The notes beneath the pieces are model-generated. The model searched no databases, was not told the origin of the DNA, and was given only the letters and a program-made list of their open reading frames with translations. Below, one piece after another: positions 18,896 through 28,844 of a DNA stretch of 64,000 nucleotides (its first letter is position 1; each line of letters begins with the position of its first letter). Source of the stretch: Planctomycetota bacterium (lineage in GTDB: Bacteria; Planctomycetota; Planctomycetia; Pirellulales; Thermoguttaceae); assembly GCA_029550925.1 (NCBI GenBank), contig JAKPGL010000001.1:38260-102259 (forward strand), given 5' to 3'. The translations under genes and the position numbers were made by a program.

Positions 18896-21163
18896 CTATT
18901 TCCTCCACAGCCAAGAGAAAAATCCTCGTCGTTTTCCCTTGGGTGGTTCTTCCCAAGGAGAGTCAGGATTAGGATCGTTTTCGGCCATGAGATAGGCCCG
19001 GAGACTGAGTAAGACCTCCTTGGCCCGAGCCACCAGATCGGTGCGTCGGCGATCACGGGTGCGTTTGGGAGCGATGGCGACGTGGATGTTGGTTTGAGAA
19101 CGGGACAAGCCGCTTTGTTGGTCTATCGTCGCATGGGTCTCTTTCATGCGGACATCCAACAGAAAGCTGAGCGGGCGATCGGCGGCCCGTCGGTTCCGAC
19201 TCGGAGCGATGTCGATCTCCAAACGTAGTAAATTGTTTTGAGCGGAGACAATCCGGCCGCAATGATCCGCCACAAACCCGCGGAGTTTTTCCATCGCAAG
19301 GTTCAACGGCACGGGAGTAACCAGCCGTTGTTGCATGAGGATGTCCGCTTCGGGAGGTTTTTGTTGGAAGAGGTTCAACAAAAGACCGCCCTCGGTGGAT
19401 TCGGTTCCGGCGCCCAATTGGACCACTCGATTTCGTCCGCGGGATTTGGCCAGAAGCAAGGCGCGATCCGCCCGCCGAAGCATGGTTTCGGGGGTGTCGC
19501 CGGGTTGGACTTCCGTTACGCCAAAACTGACGGTGATGGGACTGCCGCCCAAGCAAGGGAGTCGCAGTTGGCTGAAGGTTTGGCGTATCTCTTCCGCCCG
19601 GCGAGCGGCGGCGGCGTTATCGCAATTGGCGCAAAGGACGACGAATTCTTCCCCTCCGTATCGGGCGACCAAATCTCCGGGGCGGGCGGCGTTTTTCAAC
19701 AGCCCGGCCAAGGCCTTGATGACTTCGTCGCCCGCTTGATGCCCGTAGGTGTCGTTGACCAGTTTGAATCGGTCGAGGTCGCCTATGATCAGACTGCAAG
19801 GAAGTTGACGTTCTAAATGCGTGTGGATGAATGTTTCATAAACTCGGTCGAACTCCGCTCGATTGCCGACCTGGGTCAACGGGTCCAGACTGGCTTGCTG
19901 GGAGAGGTTCTGGCAGCGTTGCTCCAGGGTGATTTCGGAAGAGGCGTCGTGCAACAAGAGAATGGCGCCTTCGGCGGCGCGCTCGCTGTTGACAGGAATA
20001 ATGTGTACATCGACCGGGACCTTCCGACCGCTTCGGCCCGTTACGGTCAGACGCCGCAGGGACTGCACCCCTGAGCGAATCGTACAGGCCACCGGACACT
20101 CTTCCGACTCGATCGGGACGCCTCTCTCGTCTCGGATTTGGAGCAACTCCGGAGACCAAAGCCGACCGGAAATGCTTTCCCAACCGATCCCCGTGAGCCG
20201 TTCCGCGCCGTGGTTCCACAGCAAGATCCGCATCGCTCCGTCGATGAAGATCACTCCATCGTACATGTTTTCTAACAGACGACCTATAAATAAATCCAGC
20301 AGGTCAGGCTGCTGTCCCCATGCCAGACCTCCCGCAAATCCCCAGATGCGGTTGGCCGAGGTGGAATCGAGCGAGTCTAACCACCGTCCGGCGACCGCTT
20401 GGCGGATCGTGCTTAATCCGGTTTCTGCAAAAAGGGCGAATTGCTCCACCAGATATGGGTCGAATTGGGTGCCGGCGCATCGGAACAGTTCCGCCATAGC
20501 CCGTTCCCGCGACATGGCCGACCGATACACTTGTTCGGTCGTCATCGCGTCGAAGGCTTCCACAATCGTCAGCATCCGAGCGCCCAGAGGAAGGTCCTGG
20601 CCGCTCCGATCATATCCCGATCGAGAACCGTCATACCAGGCGCCTGCGTATTCGGCGATTTCCAGGACCTCGGGCAGAAAACAACCCGCCCGGAGTATCT
20701 GGACCGTCTGCTTCCGAGCAGCGTCAATGACCACCCGTTCTTGAGGCGTCAAAGGCCCCGGTTTCAGGAGGACCTCGTCCGGCGCCCCGATCAGCCCAAC
20801 GTCGTGCAGAAGGGCGGCGATTTCCAGAGCTTCCTGTTGGCTGGCCGAAAGCCCTAAGTGCTCCGCCCAAGCAGAACAGGTCATCGCTGTTCGAAGCGAA
20901 TGGGCCGCCACAGGGGGAGATTTACACCGCAGAGCGGCAAACAAGCCCGCCCCCACTCCTAAACGGGCTTGGACCAACGTATCGGCCCCAACCGCCGGAG
21001 GTCTCGTTCCTACCGCCGCCCCTTCCAACTCTTCCAGCAAAGAACCTACTTCCGACGCCAATTCTACGGCCGAATCCGCCGGCGGAATCGCATTTTTAGA
21101 ACCCGACGCAGTAGATTCCGAAGAAGAAACCCAAGGAAAAGTTGGCCCGGAAGGGTGTGCCAT
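18896..21163 (-). CDS. degenerate HD-GYP + PAS + GGDEF signalling protein
   Basis: This encodes 755 residues. Residues ~85-250 are HD-GYP-like: H88 and H120-D121 (LLHDVG) remain, but the HHE and GYP motifs are replaced (EYAGAWYDGSRSGYDRSG). Residues ~293-405 form a PAS domain (LLENMYDGVIFIDGAMRILL). Residues ~425-580 form a GGDEF domain with RYGGEEF at 501-507 and an intact I-site R494-P-G-D497, so diguanylate cyclase activity with product inhibition is expected. The C-terminal ~150 residues are unassigned. No N-terminal transmembrane segment is seen, so it is probably cytoplasmic. It likely makes c-di-GMP in response to a PAS signal, while the HD part is probably regulatory. Confidence 0.85.
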   Translation of the reverse strand: MAHPSGPTFPWVSSSESTASGSKNAIPPADSAVELASEVGSLLEELEGAAVGTRPPAVGADTLVQARLGVGAGLFAALRCKSPPVAAHSLRTAMTCSAWAEHLGLSASQQEALEIAALLHDVGLIGAPDEVLLKPGPLTPQERVVIDAARKQTVQILRAGCFLPEVLEIAEYAGAWYDGSRSGYDRSGQDLPLGARMLTIVEAFDAMTTEQVYRSAMSRERAMAELFRCAGTQFDPYLVEQFALFAETGLSTIRQAVAGRWLDSLDSTSANRIWGFAGGLAWGQQPDLLDLFIGRLLENMYDGVIFIDGAMRILLWNHGAERLTGIGWESISGRLWSPELLQIRDERGVPIESEECPVACTIRSGVQSLRRLTVTGRSGRKVPVDVHIIPVNSERAAEGAILLLHDASSEITLEQRCQNLSQQASLDPLTQVGNRAEFDRVYETFIHTHLERQLPCSLIIGDLDRFKLVNDTYGHQAGDEVIKALAGLLKNAARPGDLVARYGGEEFVVLCANCDNAAAARRAEEIRQTFSQLRLPCLGGSPITVSFGVTEVQPGDTPETMLRRADRALLLAKSRGRNRVVQLGAGTESTEGGLLLNLFQQKPPEADILMQQRLVTPVPLNLAMEKLRGFVADHCGRIVSAQNNLLRLEIDIAPSRNRRAADRPLSFLLDVRMKETHATIDQQSGLSRSQTNIHVAIAPKRTRDRRRTDLVARAKEVLLSLRAYLMAENDPNPDSPWEEPPKGKRRGFFSWLWRK

Positions 21164-21538
21164 ATATCACCCTCGCTCAACCGCAAATTCTCCGTCCTCT
21201 CCCCTACAAACTGACCCAAGAGGCGCCGCCTCCATTCCTACCTGCCTCCCTTTACAACTCTAGGTTATGGCCTCCCCCGGAGCAAACATCCTCGGCTTTT
21301 TGGCCGGTTTCCATGTCCAATCCTACAAGCGCAAGGGGCCTTCTTCCCTACAGAGAGCTTCTGTCCGGCGCAGAGATAGCCCCACGTGTTGCTTTTTGGC
21401 AACATCCCCAGAAGGCTCGTTCTCAGGGAGCATCAAAAGACGTCGTTCAGGATTCTGAAATCATCCAGAACCGGCGGGCGGCAGTAGATGAGAATTCCTA
21501 CCGCCAAGAAGCGGACGCCCCACAGCCTAACCCAGAAT
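21164..21538. other. intergenic region, nothing recognised
   Basis: There is no gene, clear promoter or terminator that I can support between the sigma factor (ends 21539) and the GGDEF gene (starts 21163), both on the minus strand. Confidence 0.4.
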
Positions 21539-23182
21539 TCAGGTCTTCGTTTTGTCCGTGGAGGGGATAGAAGCAGGGTTCTGGTCCGAATGGTTTTGGA
21601 CCGCTCCAGTGAGATCGACAAAACCTGCTAGCAGCTTGGCTCGGACGGGATGCTGCAGTTTGCGGACCGCTTTTGACTCAATCTGGCGAACACGCTCCCT
21701 GGTTACCGAGAAAATCTTTCCGACTTCTTCCAAGGTATAAGCATATCCGTCGCTCAACCCATACCGAAGCCGAAGAATTTCTCGTTCTCGGTAACTCAAA
21801 CCGGCCAAGGCTTCGTTGATCCGACGTTTTAGCATTTCCTGTTGCATTTCTTGCAGAGGGTCTGCTTCTCGGTAGTCTTCCAAAAATTCGCCGAAATAGC
21901 TTTCTTCGTGGTCGGTCAGGGGCTGATCTAACGATAGGGGTTCCCGGTTCATCTGGAGGATATTTTCGATCTCTTCCAGCGTGAGTCCTGCCTCCAAGGC
22001 CATCTCCTCCAGGGTAGGTTCTTTACCCCGGCGCTGGAAAAACCGCCGGGAAGCCGCCCGCACTTTCCCCAGAGTTTCGATCATGTGGACGGGCACCCGG
22101 ATGGTTCGGCTTTGTTCGGCAATGGCGCGGGTGATAGCCTGACGAATCCACCACGTGGCGTACGTGGAGAACTTGAATCCTCGACGATACTGGAATTTAT
22201 CGACCGCCCGCATCAGGCCCGTATTACCCTCTTGAATCAAATCCAGAAAACTCAAGCCGCGATTTCGGTATCGCTTGGCAATCGAGACAACCAACCGCAG
22301 ATTGCCCGCCGAGAGCCGACGCTTCGCCGCGTCGTATTCCTCCTGCAATTGGGCGACCTTCCGCATCCGTCGTCGCAACGAGGAAGGACTTTCCAGCGTG
22401 ATTCGCATCAGATACCGGAGTTCTTCACGCACTTCTCGGATACGCTCCGGCGGCGCCTGGAGTTGTTTCATCTCCGCCAATCGCTGGGAAAGCGTTTCCA
22501 TCCTGGCCGCGATCTCTCGAAACCGGTCCAGCAAGGGTTGTAACCGTTGAGTCCGAAGCCCCAATTCTTCGATCAGTCGGACGGCCTTCCTCCGTCGATA
22601 GGCCAGCCGTCGCCAGGCCCGGGAGCGTTGCCCCGCCGAAAGACTTTTCTGCATGGCGATCCGAAAATCCTCCGCATTTCGTCGTAAAAGCTCCCGCAGC
22701 GTCCGGAGATTCGGTTCCAACAGCTTGGCCAAACGCCGTTTCACCCGCACATTGGTCACCGAGACCTCGATGGTTCGATCCAAACGAAGCGCCCCCTGCT
22801 GGACTTTTTCCAGAAGTTCCACCGCTCCGTGGAGCATGTAATCGGTGGCCAACATCGTTATGCGAAACCGCTCCCGAGCGCGTTCGATCTGTCGGGCGGC
22901 GGCAAGTTCTTCTTTTCGCGAAAGCAGCGGGATTTCTCCCATCTGCATCAGATAGATCCGAATCGGATCGTCAATGTGCGGTTCGGAATCCAGAGCCTCG
23001 GCGTCTTCTGAGCCTAAGTGTTCTTCTGCCGGGAATTCTTCCCCCGCTTCCAGGGATTCCCAATCGAGTTCTTCTGCCCACAAGGGTTTCCTCTTCATGG
23101 GGGGGGTAGAGGACGCCTTTTTTTGATTCGGCTTCTTCAAAACGACTTCCTGCTTCCCATTGCCAGAAGTTTTTACCACCAT
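21539..23182 (-). CDS. rpoD: primary-type RNA polymerase sigma factor (RpoD/SigA family)
   Basis: This encodes about 547 residues. The ATG at 23182 is preferred over an upstream TTG because AGAGG precedes it. Region 1.2 ([21 protein letters not shown]) lies near residue 71, and region 2 ([19 protein letters not shown], then [19 protein letters not shown]) near 294. Region 3 follows, and region 4 ends [20 protein letters not shown]. Between 1.2 and 2 lies a ~200-residue helical, Arg/Glu-rich insertion, comparable in place to the non-conserved region of RpoD. A short acidic N-terminus replaces the full region 1.1. Housekeeping sigma is the best call; a second group-2 sigma is possible. Confidence 0.85.
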   Translation of the reverse strand: MVVKTSGNGKQEVVLKKPNQKKASSTPPMKRKPLWAEELDWESLEAGEEFPAEEHLGSEDAEALDSEPHIDDPIRIYLMQMGEIPLLSRKEELAAARQIERARERFRITMLATDYMLHGAVELLEKVQQGALRLDRTIEVSVTNVRVKRRLAKLLEPNLRTLRELLRRNAEDFRIAMQKSLSAGQRSRAWRRLAYRRRKAVRLIEELGLRTQRLQPLLDRFREIAARMETLSQRLAEMKQLQAPPERIREVREELRYLMRITLESPSSLRRRMRKVAQLQEEYDAAKRRLSAGNLRLVVSIAKRYRNRGLSFLDLIQEGNTGLMRAVDKFQYRRGFKFSTYATWWIRQAITRAIAEQSRTIRVPVHMIETLGKVRAASRRFFQRRGKEPTLEEMALEAGLTLEEIENILQMNREPLSLDQPLTDHEESYFGEFLEDYREADPLQEMQQEMLKRRINEALAGLSYREREILRLRYGLSDGYAYTLEEVGKIFSVTRERVRQIESKAVRKLQHPVRAKLLAGFVDLTGAVQNHSDQNPASIPSTDKTKT

Positions 23183-23692
23183 TCGATGCCTCTTTCGGGG
23201 AGCGGGACAATGACGGTTTGACAAGGGGTAATCCTCAAATGGTCCAAGTCCCAGATACCACCAGCAGTGCTGTCAACCGGATTTGACTAGGAGCACTTCG
23301 AGTGCCAAGACTCCATTTTAGGGCGGGTAAAGATGTAAGATGTTATTAAATAAAGAGTTATGGTTAATTCTTAAAAAGAATTCCCCCTCCTTTGGGGAAA
23401 AAGTGTTGCGATTTTTAAACACCTGGCTACAAATGGGGCAACACAAACACCCTTAACACTTGACGTATCTAACGCATACTTCCCATTTTTTTCAATATCC
23501 CCAAACAACCTATCCCCACAGAAAATATCCATCCCCATTGTTTTGTCAATAGGTCAGGGACGGAAAAATCGAGAAAATAGGAAATATAAGCAAACCTTTT
23601 GCCCTCTCTAGCCATCCCCACAAGGCAGTAGAACATCTCCCAGAGATGGCCAGGAACGGGAAAGAGAGAGCACCAAGCCCCGAAGACGATTC
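23183..23692. other. A+T-rich intergenic region upstream of rpoD
   Basis: About 500 bases hold no gene. The stretch is richer in A+T than its neighbours. A short hairpin (GCACT, TCG, AGTGC) lies near 23295-23310 inside the presumed rpoD leader. A candidate minus-strand promoter is listed separately. Confidence 0.4.
23522..23549 (-). promoter_or_regulatory. candidate promoter upstream of rpoD
   Basis: On the minus strand a perfect -35 TTGACA (23544-23549) is followed after 16 bases by TATTTT (23522-23527). The leader to the rpoD start would be about 330 bases. Motif evidence only. Confidence 0.35.
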
Positions 23693-25525
23693 CTACGGAC
23701 GGGCTTGCACGGCCTTGGCCTCATAAAGAGGCAGATACCGGTAATAGACTTCCAGCGTCATGATGGCCGCTGCGGTTGAAAAGAGCCGTCCGCCCGGCCG
23801 GGTATGTTGGCCGTCGAAATACCAACTACCGGCTTCGTGGCCTTGGGCGGCCTGAGTGCGGACCAGGTAGTCCCGCATGGCAGGGTTCCAACGTTTCCAT
23901 TCCGGCCCGCCCCAATGGTGCATTAGTTGGGCGGCATAATAGTTGTAATAGATATCCTCCGACGAAGGCCCCCACTGATCGACATGGCTAATCCCCCGGC
24001 GGAGTGCAGGGTGTTCTGGACGCCAGCCCAAATACATCCGACACAAAAGGCCAATGGCCGTCGTGCTTCGGCGGGGGGCTGCGTCCATATATCCATAGAC
24101 GGCCCCTTGTTCCCCTTGGACGCTATCCAGAAACCTCCAGGCCAGAAGCAGCGAAGGAGAAGGTACGTTCAGGCCGGCCATCTGCCCGCTCCGCAAAGCC
24201 ATCAGTTGCCAACCGGTTACCGTGGTATCCCCGGGTTGTCCCGGTTGATAGCGCCAACCGCCGCCTTTCTTGTCCTGGGCATAGACGATAAAGTCGATCG
24301 CCTCTTGGGCGTACTGTTTGAGCAGCGGATCGCCGGTCATGGCGTAGGCTTCACAAATGGCGATGGTTGCCAGGCCGTGGCCGTACATGGTGCCTTCCGT
24401 AAAGTCCAGCCCCCGTGGGGCTTTCACCCCTCGACTCAGCAGATAGTAAAAACCCCGATGTACCACATTGCGATAGGGGCCGTCTTGGTGGGTATAACCG
24501 GCCCCTAAGAACGCCAGCAGGGCCAGACTGGTAGCGGCCGTGGTGCAGCCATGGTCCCCGGGGTTTCGACACAAACCGGGACAATTTCCCTTCCGGTGGT
24601 CAAAATCCCATCCGCCATTGGGCATTTGATGGGCGGCCAGCCAACGCAGCCCCCGTTCGACCGCATCTTCGCTGGCCTGAGTAGCCCCCCGTTGCATGGC
24701 CCATTGGGTGCGGGTCTGAGGGTTTCTGGCCTCAAGACCGCCGCCGGGGACGAAACGAATCGCCGGCTCGACGAGCTGCTTGGATAAAGGGACAGGAGAG
24801 ATAGAGGAGGACGCCTGTTGGCTGGACGAGGGGGCATCTGGGGAAGGAAGACGTTTCGGCCAGGGCGGGTCAATGTGGATCTGCTCAGAGATTTCCACAG
24901 GCGGCGATTCCACTTCCGGCAAGATCGTTCGGGAGGTAGGACTCCATAGGGCGCTAGCCCACAGAAGCTCTTCGGACTCCCCCCCTGCATCCAAACTCCC
25001 TAGCCATTGACCGGTCGGTTGGCCCCGCACCCCCGGAAGCGTCCATATCCAGGCCAACAGGATGATCCCCAGCAGATGGACCACGAAGCTGGTGAGAAAG
25101 CCGGCAGTTTCCTTCCGACCCATCGGCGCCCACCAAGGGCGGACTTGCTCTCCACCGATCGACTCTGTTTGGGAAGCCATTTGGCGGAGCCATTGTTCCT
25201 GGGGGGTGGGCGGAGGAGAAATCTCCAGGGGAAGAACAGCTTCGGCATCTTCTACCGTGGAATGATTTTGGTGGACCGAGGCGGTTGCACGAATCTCCTT
25301 TTGGCGGGTATGGCGTTGAGGAGAAGAAGTTGGACGGGAGCCGGGGGTTTTCCCAGAATGCGAACCACTAGGAGGGGGGCTGGAGGGAGTACAAGAGGAA
25401 GAAGGGGGAACGGGCTTCGGGTCAGAAGCCATAGGATTGGATTCCGAGGATGCCGGTCGGTCTCCTGGAGGGACACCGGAAAACTCGGAAAAATTGGGAG
25501 GTAAGGAAACCCCGTCCAAGACCAA
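23693..25525 (-). CDS. membrane-anchored squalene-cyclase-like (alpha/alpha toroid) protein
   Basis: This encodes about 610 residues, starting at a TTG behind GGAGGGGGAGG; an ATG at 25432 is an alternative. Residues 1-135 are Pro/Ser-rich and probably disordered. One transmembrane helix lies at ~142-163 (LTSFVVHLLGIILLAWIW). Residues ~285-600 carry repeated prenyltransferase/squalene-oxidase-like units (GLRWLAAHQMPNGGWDFD, GGGWRYQPGQPGDTTVTGWQ, AAAIMTLEVYYRYLPLYEAK). The acid motif of true hopene cyclases (DXDD) was not seen, so a terpene cyclase activity is not claimed. Proteins of this layout are frequent in planctomycetes and of unknown role. Confidence 0.8.
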   Translation of the reverse strand: MVLDGVSLPPNFSEFSGVPPGDRPASSESNPMASDPKPVPPSSSCTPSSPPPSGSHSGKTPGSRPTSSPQRHTRQKEIRATASVHQNHSTVEDAEAVLPLEISPPPTPQEQWLRQMASQTESIGGEQVRPWWAPMGRKETAGFLTSFVVHLLGIILLAWIWTLPGVRGQPTGQWLGSLDAGGESEELLWASALWSPTSRTILPEVESPPVEISEQIHIDPPWPKRLPSPDAPSSSQQASSSISPVPLSKQLVEPAIRFVPGGGLEARNPQTRTQWAMQRGATQASEDAVERGLRWLAAHQMPNGGWDFDHRKGNCPGLCRNPGDHGCTTAATSLALLAFLGAGYTHQDGPYRNVVHRGFYYLLSRGVKAPRGLDFTEGTMYGHGLATIAICEAYAMTGDPLLKQYAQEAIDFIVYAQDKKGGGWRYQPGQPGDTTVTGWQLMALRSGQMAGLNVPSPSLLLAWRFLDSVQGEQGAVYGYMDAAPRRSTTAIGLLCRMYLGWRPEHPALRRGISHVDQWGPSSEDIYYNYYAAQLMHHWGGPEWKRWNPAMRDYLVRTQAAQGHEAGSWYFDGQHTRPGGRLFSTAAAIMTLEVYYRYLPLYEAKAVQARP

Positions 25526-25789
25526 AAGCCTCCCCCTCCATTAAAAATGGGGATGTAGGAAAGATGCGTCAATCTAGTGAATTATAGACCAACCCCTGTT
25601 CGGTGCAGGCGGTGCAATTTGAACGAAAGCCGTCTTCCGAAAAATCAGCGCAAATATACCACTTTTGAGTAGAAAAATCCCCCCCCGTTAGATTCTAATA
25701 AGATAAGAAACCTAGGAAATCAACCAAACCGCTATTTTGAGCCGCCGAATGGGGAGAAAACCAAAAGGATGTTCACCTGTATTCCCTTC
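25526..25789. other. intergenic region, A+T-rich
   Basis: No gene is seen. The region separates clpC's terminator from the downstream toroid protein gene and presumably carries the promoter of the latter. Confidence 0.4.
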
Positions 25790-25826
25790 AAAAAAGCCCC
25801 TTGCAGAGGGGTACTGCAAGGGGCTT
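25790..25826 (-). terminator. intrinsic terminator of clpC
   Basis: A perfect 13-base stem (AAGCCCCTTGCAG with CTGCAAGGGGCTT) and a 7-base loop are followed on the minus strand by a run of T residues. It sits about 94 bases past the clpC stop and is the clearest Rho-independent terminator in the window. Confidence 0.88.
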
Positions 25827-25919
25827 GGGGGAAACATCCTCAGCTCAGGACTGGGAATAGAAAAGTAATAGGGCCCTCTATGCACAACCTTTTTATCGGA
25901 GTGGGGAAAAGGGGCCCGA

Positions 25920-28484
25920 TTACTCGGCCTCGCCCTCGGAATCTTCGGAGAGGCCATCGCCGGTACCGGCGGTAGCTCCTACGGGAGGTTCTTCTGGCGG
26001 CAAGGGGCCGATGGAACCGACAAAGACCAACTGCTTTTTGCCGCCCACCTTTTTGACTTTGATGGTGACGGTATCTTTGCCTTCGAACTCGCCTTTGAGC
26101 AGTTCCTCGGCCAGGGGGTCTTCCACGTAGCTCTCGATAGCTCGACGGAGCGGCCTGGCGCCAAACTCCAAGTTGGACCCGCGTTTGATGAGGAACGTCT
26201 TGGCTTCCTCGGTCAACACCATCTCCAGGCCCTTTTCCTTCAGACGTTCGCGCACCTTCCGGAGTTCCATTTCCACGACCTGGCCCAAATCGTTCTGGGT
26301 GAGGTGCCGGAAGACGATCACATCGTCGATTCGGTTGAGGAACTCAGGCCGGAATACTTTTTCGATTTGTTCCAGCACCCGTTGTTTCATGCTTTCATAG
26401 GTGGCGTCATCCGTGGGTTTTTGGAAGCCGAAGGCCGATTCGTTTTTGATGGCTTCGGCGCCGGCGTTGGTGGTCATGATGATGATGGTGTTTCGGAAGT
26501 CGATATTTCGGCCGAAGCTATCCGTCAGCCGACCTTCCTCCATCACTTGCAGGAGCATGTTGAATACGTCGGGGTGCGCCTTTTCGATTTCGTCCAACAA
26601 GACCACCGAATAAGGACGGCGGCGGATTTTTTCGGTTAGTTGCCCCCCTTCTTCATAGCCCACATAGCCGGGCGGCGCGCCGATGAGTCGGCTTACATTG
26701 TGTTTTTCCATGTATTCGCTCATGTCGATTTGGACCAAGGCCTCTTCGTCGCCGAAGAGGAACTCGGCCAGGGCCTTGGCCAACAGCGTTTTCCCCACGC
26801 CGGTCGGCCCGGCAAAGACGAAGCAACCGACGGGCCGTTTGGGGTCTTTCAGACCGCTGCGGCTCCGGCGGACTACCCGGGCGACGGCCTTAATGGCCTC
26901 ATCCTGGCTTACGACCCGCTTGTGGAGGTCTTCTTCGATGTGCATCAGGCGGGCGGAATCTTCGGTTGTCAGCCGGGTCAACGGAATCCCCGTCATTTTC
27001 GAGACGACCTCGGCCACCACTTCCTCATCCACCACGCCGTCGGCCTCCCGGGAACGTTCCCTCCATTGACGCATGATGGTTTGTTTTTTCTGTCGGAGTT
27101 TGTCGGCCTGATCGCGCAGGGCGGCGGCTTTTTCAAAGTCCTGATTGGCCACCGCCTCTTCTTTCTCCTTATTCAGTCGTTCTACCTCTTCGTCGATCTC
27201 CTTCAGATCGGGCGGACGCGTCATGCTTCGCAGATGCACCCGGGCGCCGGCTTCGTCGATCACGTCGATGGCCTTATCGGGCAGGCATCGACCGCTGATA
27301 TATCGGCTCGAAAGCTCCACGGCGGTCTGAATCGCACCGTCGGTAATCTGCACGTGGTGATGTTTTTCGTACCGATCCCGAAGGCCTTTCAAAATAGCGA
27401 TGGTTTCTTCTTTGGAGTTCGGTTCGACAAGGATTTCCTGGAATCGGCGCGCCAGGGCGCTGTCTTTTTCCACGTATTTCCGATATTCATCGAGCGTGGT
27501 GGCGCCGATGCACTGAATTTCCCCTCTGGCCAAGGCAGGCTTCAATACGTTCGAGGCGTCGATGGCGCCTTCCGCCCCGCCCGCCCCAACCAGGGTGTGC
27601 AACTCGTCGATGAACAGAATGGTATTCTTGGCCCGGCGCACTTCGTTCATCACGGCCTTGATCCGCTCTTCGAATTGGCCGCGGTACTTCGTGCCCGCTA
27701 CCATCAGCGCCAAGTCCAACACGACGATCCGCCGATCCATCAGGATTTCCGGCACATTGCCTTGGACGATCCGTTGGGCGAATCCTTCCACAATGGCGGT
27801 TTTCCCCACCCCGGCCTCGCCCAAAAGGACCGGATTGTTTTTGGTGCGTCGGCAGAGGATTTGCATGGTCCGCTCAATTTCTCGTTCCCGGCCGATCACC
27901 GGATCGAGTTTCCCCTGCCGAGCCAGCTCCGTGAGGTCTCGTCCGAAACTGTCCAAAGCCGGGGTTTTCGATTTTCGGGCGGGTTGTTCGGCGCTTCCCG
28001 GAGTAAACGGACCAGCCCGTTCGGGACTTTCTGCGCCCTCGATGGAGCCGTGGCCCAATAGATTCAGCACCTCCTCCCGCACATCCTCCAGTCGAACCCC
28101 CAGGTTCATCAACACCTGGGCGGCCACGCCCTCTTGTTCTCGCAACAGGCCCAGAAGCAAATGTTCGGTGCCCACATAATTGTGGTTCAGGTTCCGGGCT
28201 TCCTCCACGGCATACTCCAAGACCTTTTTGGCCCGCGGCGTGTGAGGAAGTTTTCCCATCGTAACCATATCGGGCCCGCTTTGGACCAGCTTTTCGACCT
28301 CCAAACGGATTTTTCGCAGGTCGATGTCCAAATTGCGCAGCACGTTGGCGGCCACCCCACTGCCTTCTTTGATCAACCCCAGCAGGATGTGCTCGGTGCC
28401 GATGTATTCATGATTGAAACGTTGCGCCTCTTGATTGGCCAATTGCATGACCTTTCGGGCGCGATCGGTAAATCGTTCGTACAT
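25920..28484 (-). CDS. clpC: ATP-dependent Clp protease ATP-binding subunit ClpC
   Basis: This encodes 854 residues, a full-length Hsp100 unfoldase that feeds proteins to ClpP. Two N-terminal Clp-N repeats cover residues 1-145 (YIGTEHILLGL and YVGTEHLLLGL). The first AAA+ module has Walker A GEAGVGKT (222-229). A UVR/middle segment (NQDFEKAAALRDQADKLRQK) distinguishes ClpC from ClpA/ClpB. The second AAA+ module has GPTGVGKTLLAKALAEFLFG. A short acidic tail ends the protein. No mcsA/mcsB/ctsR genes are adjacent. It is monocistronic by the look of its terminator. Confidence 0.96.
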   Translation of the reverse strand: MYERFTDRARKVMQLANQEAQRFNHEYIGTEHILLGLIKEGSGVAANVLRNLDIDLRKIRLEVEKLVQSGPDMVTMGKLPHTPRAKKVLEYAVEEARNLNHNYVGTEHLLLGLLREQEGVAAQVLMNLGVRLEDVREEVLNLLGHGSIEGAESPERAGPFTPGSAEQPARKSKTPALDSFGRDLTELARQGKLDPVIGREREIERTMQILCRRTKNNPVLLGEAGVGKTAIVEGFAQRIVQGNVPEILMDRRIVVLDLALMVAGTKYRGQFEERIKAVMNEVRRAKNTILFIDELHTLVGAGGAEGAIDASNVLKPALARGEIQCIGATTLDEYRKYVEKDSALARRFQEILVEPNSKEETIAILKGLRDRYEKHHHVQITDGAIQTAVELSSRYISGRCLPDKAIDVIDEAGARVHLRSMTRPPDLKEIDEEVERLNKEKEEAVANQDFEKAAALRDQADKLRQKKQTIMRQWRERSREADGVVDEEVVAEVVSKMTGIPLTRLTTEDSARLMHIEEDLHKRVVSQDEAIKAVARVVRRSRSGLKDPKRPVGCFVFAGPTGVGKTLLAKALAEFLFGDEEALVQIDMSEYMEKHNVSRLIGAPPGYVGYEEGGQLTEKIRRRPYSVVLLDEIEKAHPDVFNMLLQVMEEGRLTDSFGRNIDFRNTIIIMTTNAGAEAIKNESAFGFQKPTDDATYESMKQRVLEQIEKVFRPEFLNRIDDVIVFRHLTQNDLGQVVEMELRKVRERLKEKGLEMVLTEEAKTFLIKRGSNLEFGARPLRRAIESYVEDPLAEELLKGEFEGKDTVTIKVKKVGGKKQLVFVGSIGPLPPEEPPVGATAGTGDGLSEDSEGEAE

Positions 28485-28723
28485 AATCGTATGTCTCTCT
28501 GGAACTAGGTGTCGGCTTCAGAAGGGCTTTTTCGGGTTGCCTCTTCGAAAAACCGTTCCGGAAATGTCTCTTGTCTTTTTTCGGGGACAACCCCAACCTC
28601 GATACGTCTTCTCCGAGAACCTTCTTACGTCCTACAGGAGGAAATTGGTTCGCCCGCTCTTTACCAGACGGCGTAATAGTGCGGCAAGGCACGCGAACTG
28701 AAATTTCCTTTTCTCCTATTCCT

Positions 28724-28752
28724 ATTCTACCGTACCGGGAAATGTCTGGCAG
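28724..28752 (-). promoter_or_regulatory. candidate promoter for clpC
   Basis: On the minus strand CTGCCA (28747-28752) and TAGAAT (28724-28729) are separated by 17 bases, about 240 bases before the clpC start. The -10 is 5/6 and the -35 4/6 of the consensus. Confidence 0.4.
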
Positions 28753-28844
28753 TCGGAAGGACCCCTGGTTTCTTCCGAAAATTGTTGAGGGGCTATTTGC
28801 TCGGCCCTATTTTGTCGGAAGTTCCTTGTAAGAAAAGACTTCCT

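Noticed and set aside
26640..28061. 473-codon plus-strand open frame inside clpC
   Set aside because: It is the antisense shadow of clpC, which has all AAA+ motifs; such long shadows are common in biased-codon genes.
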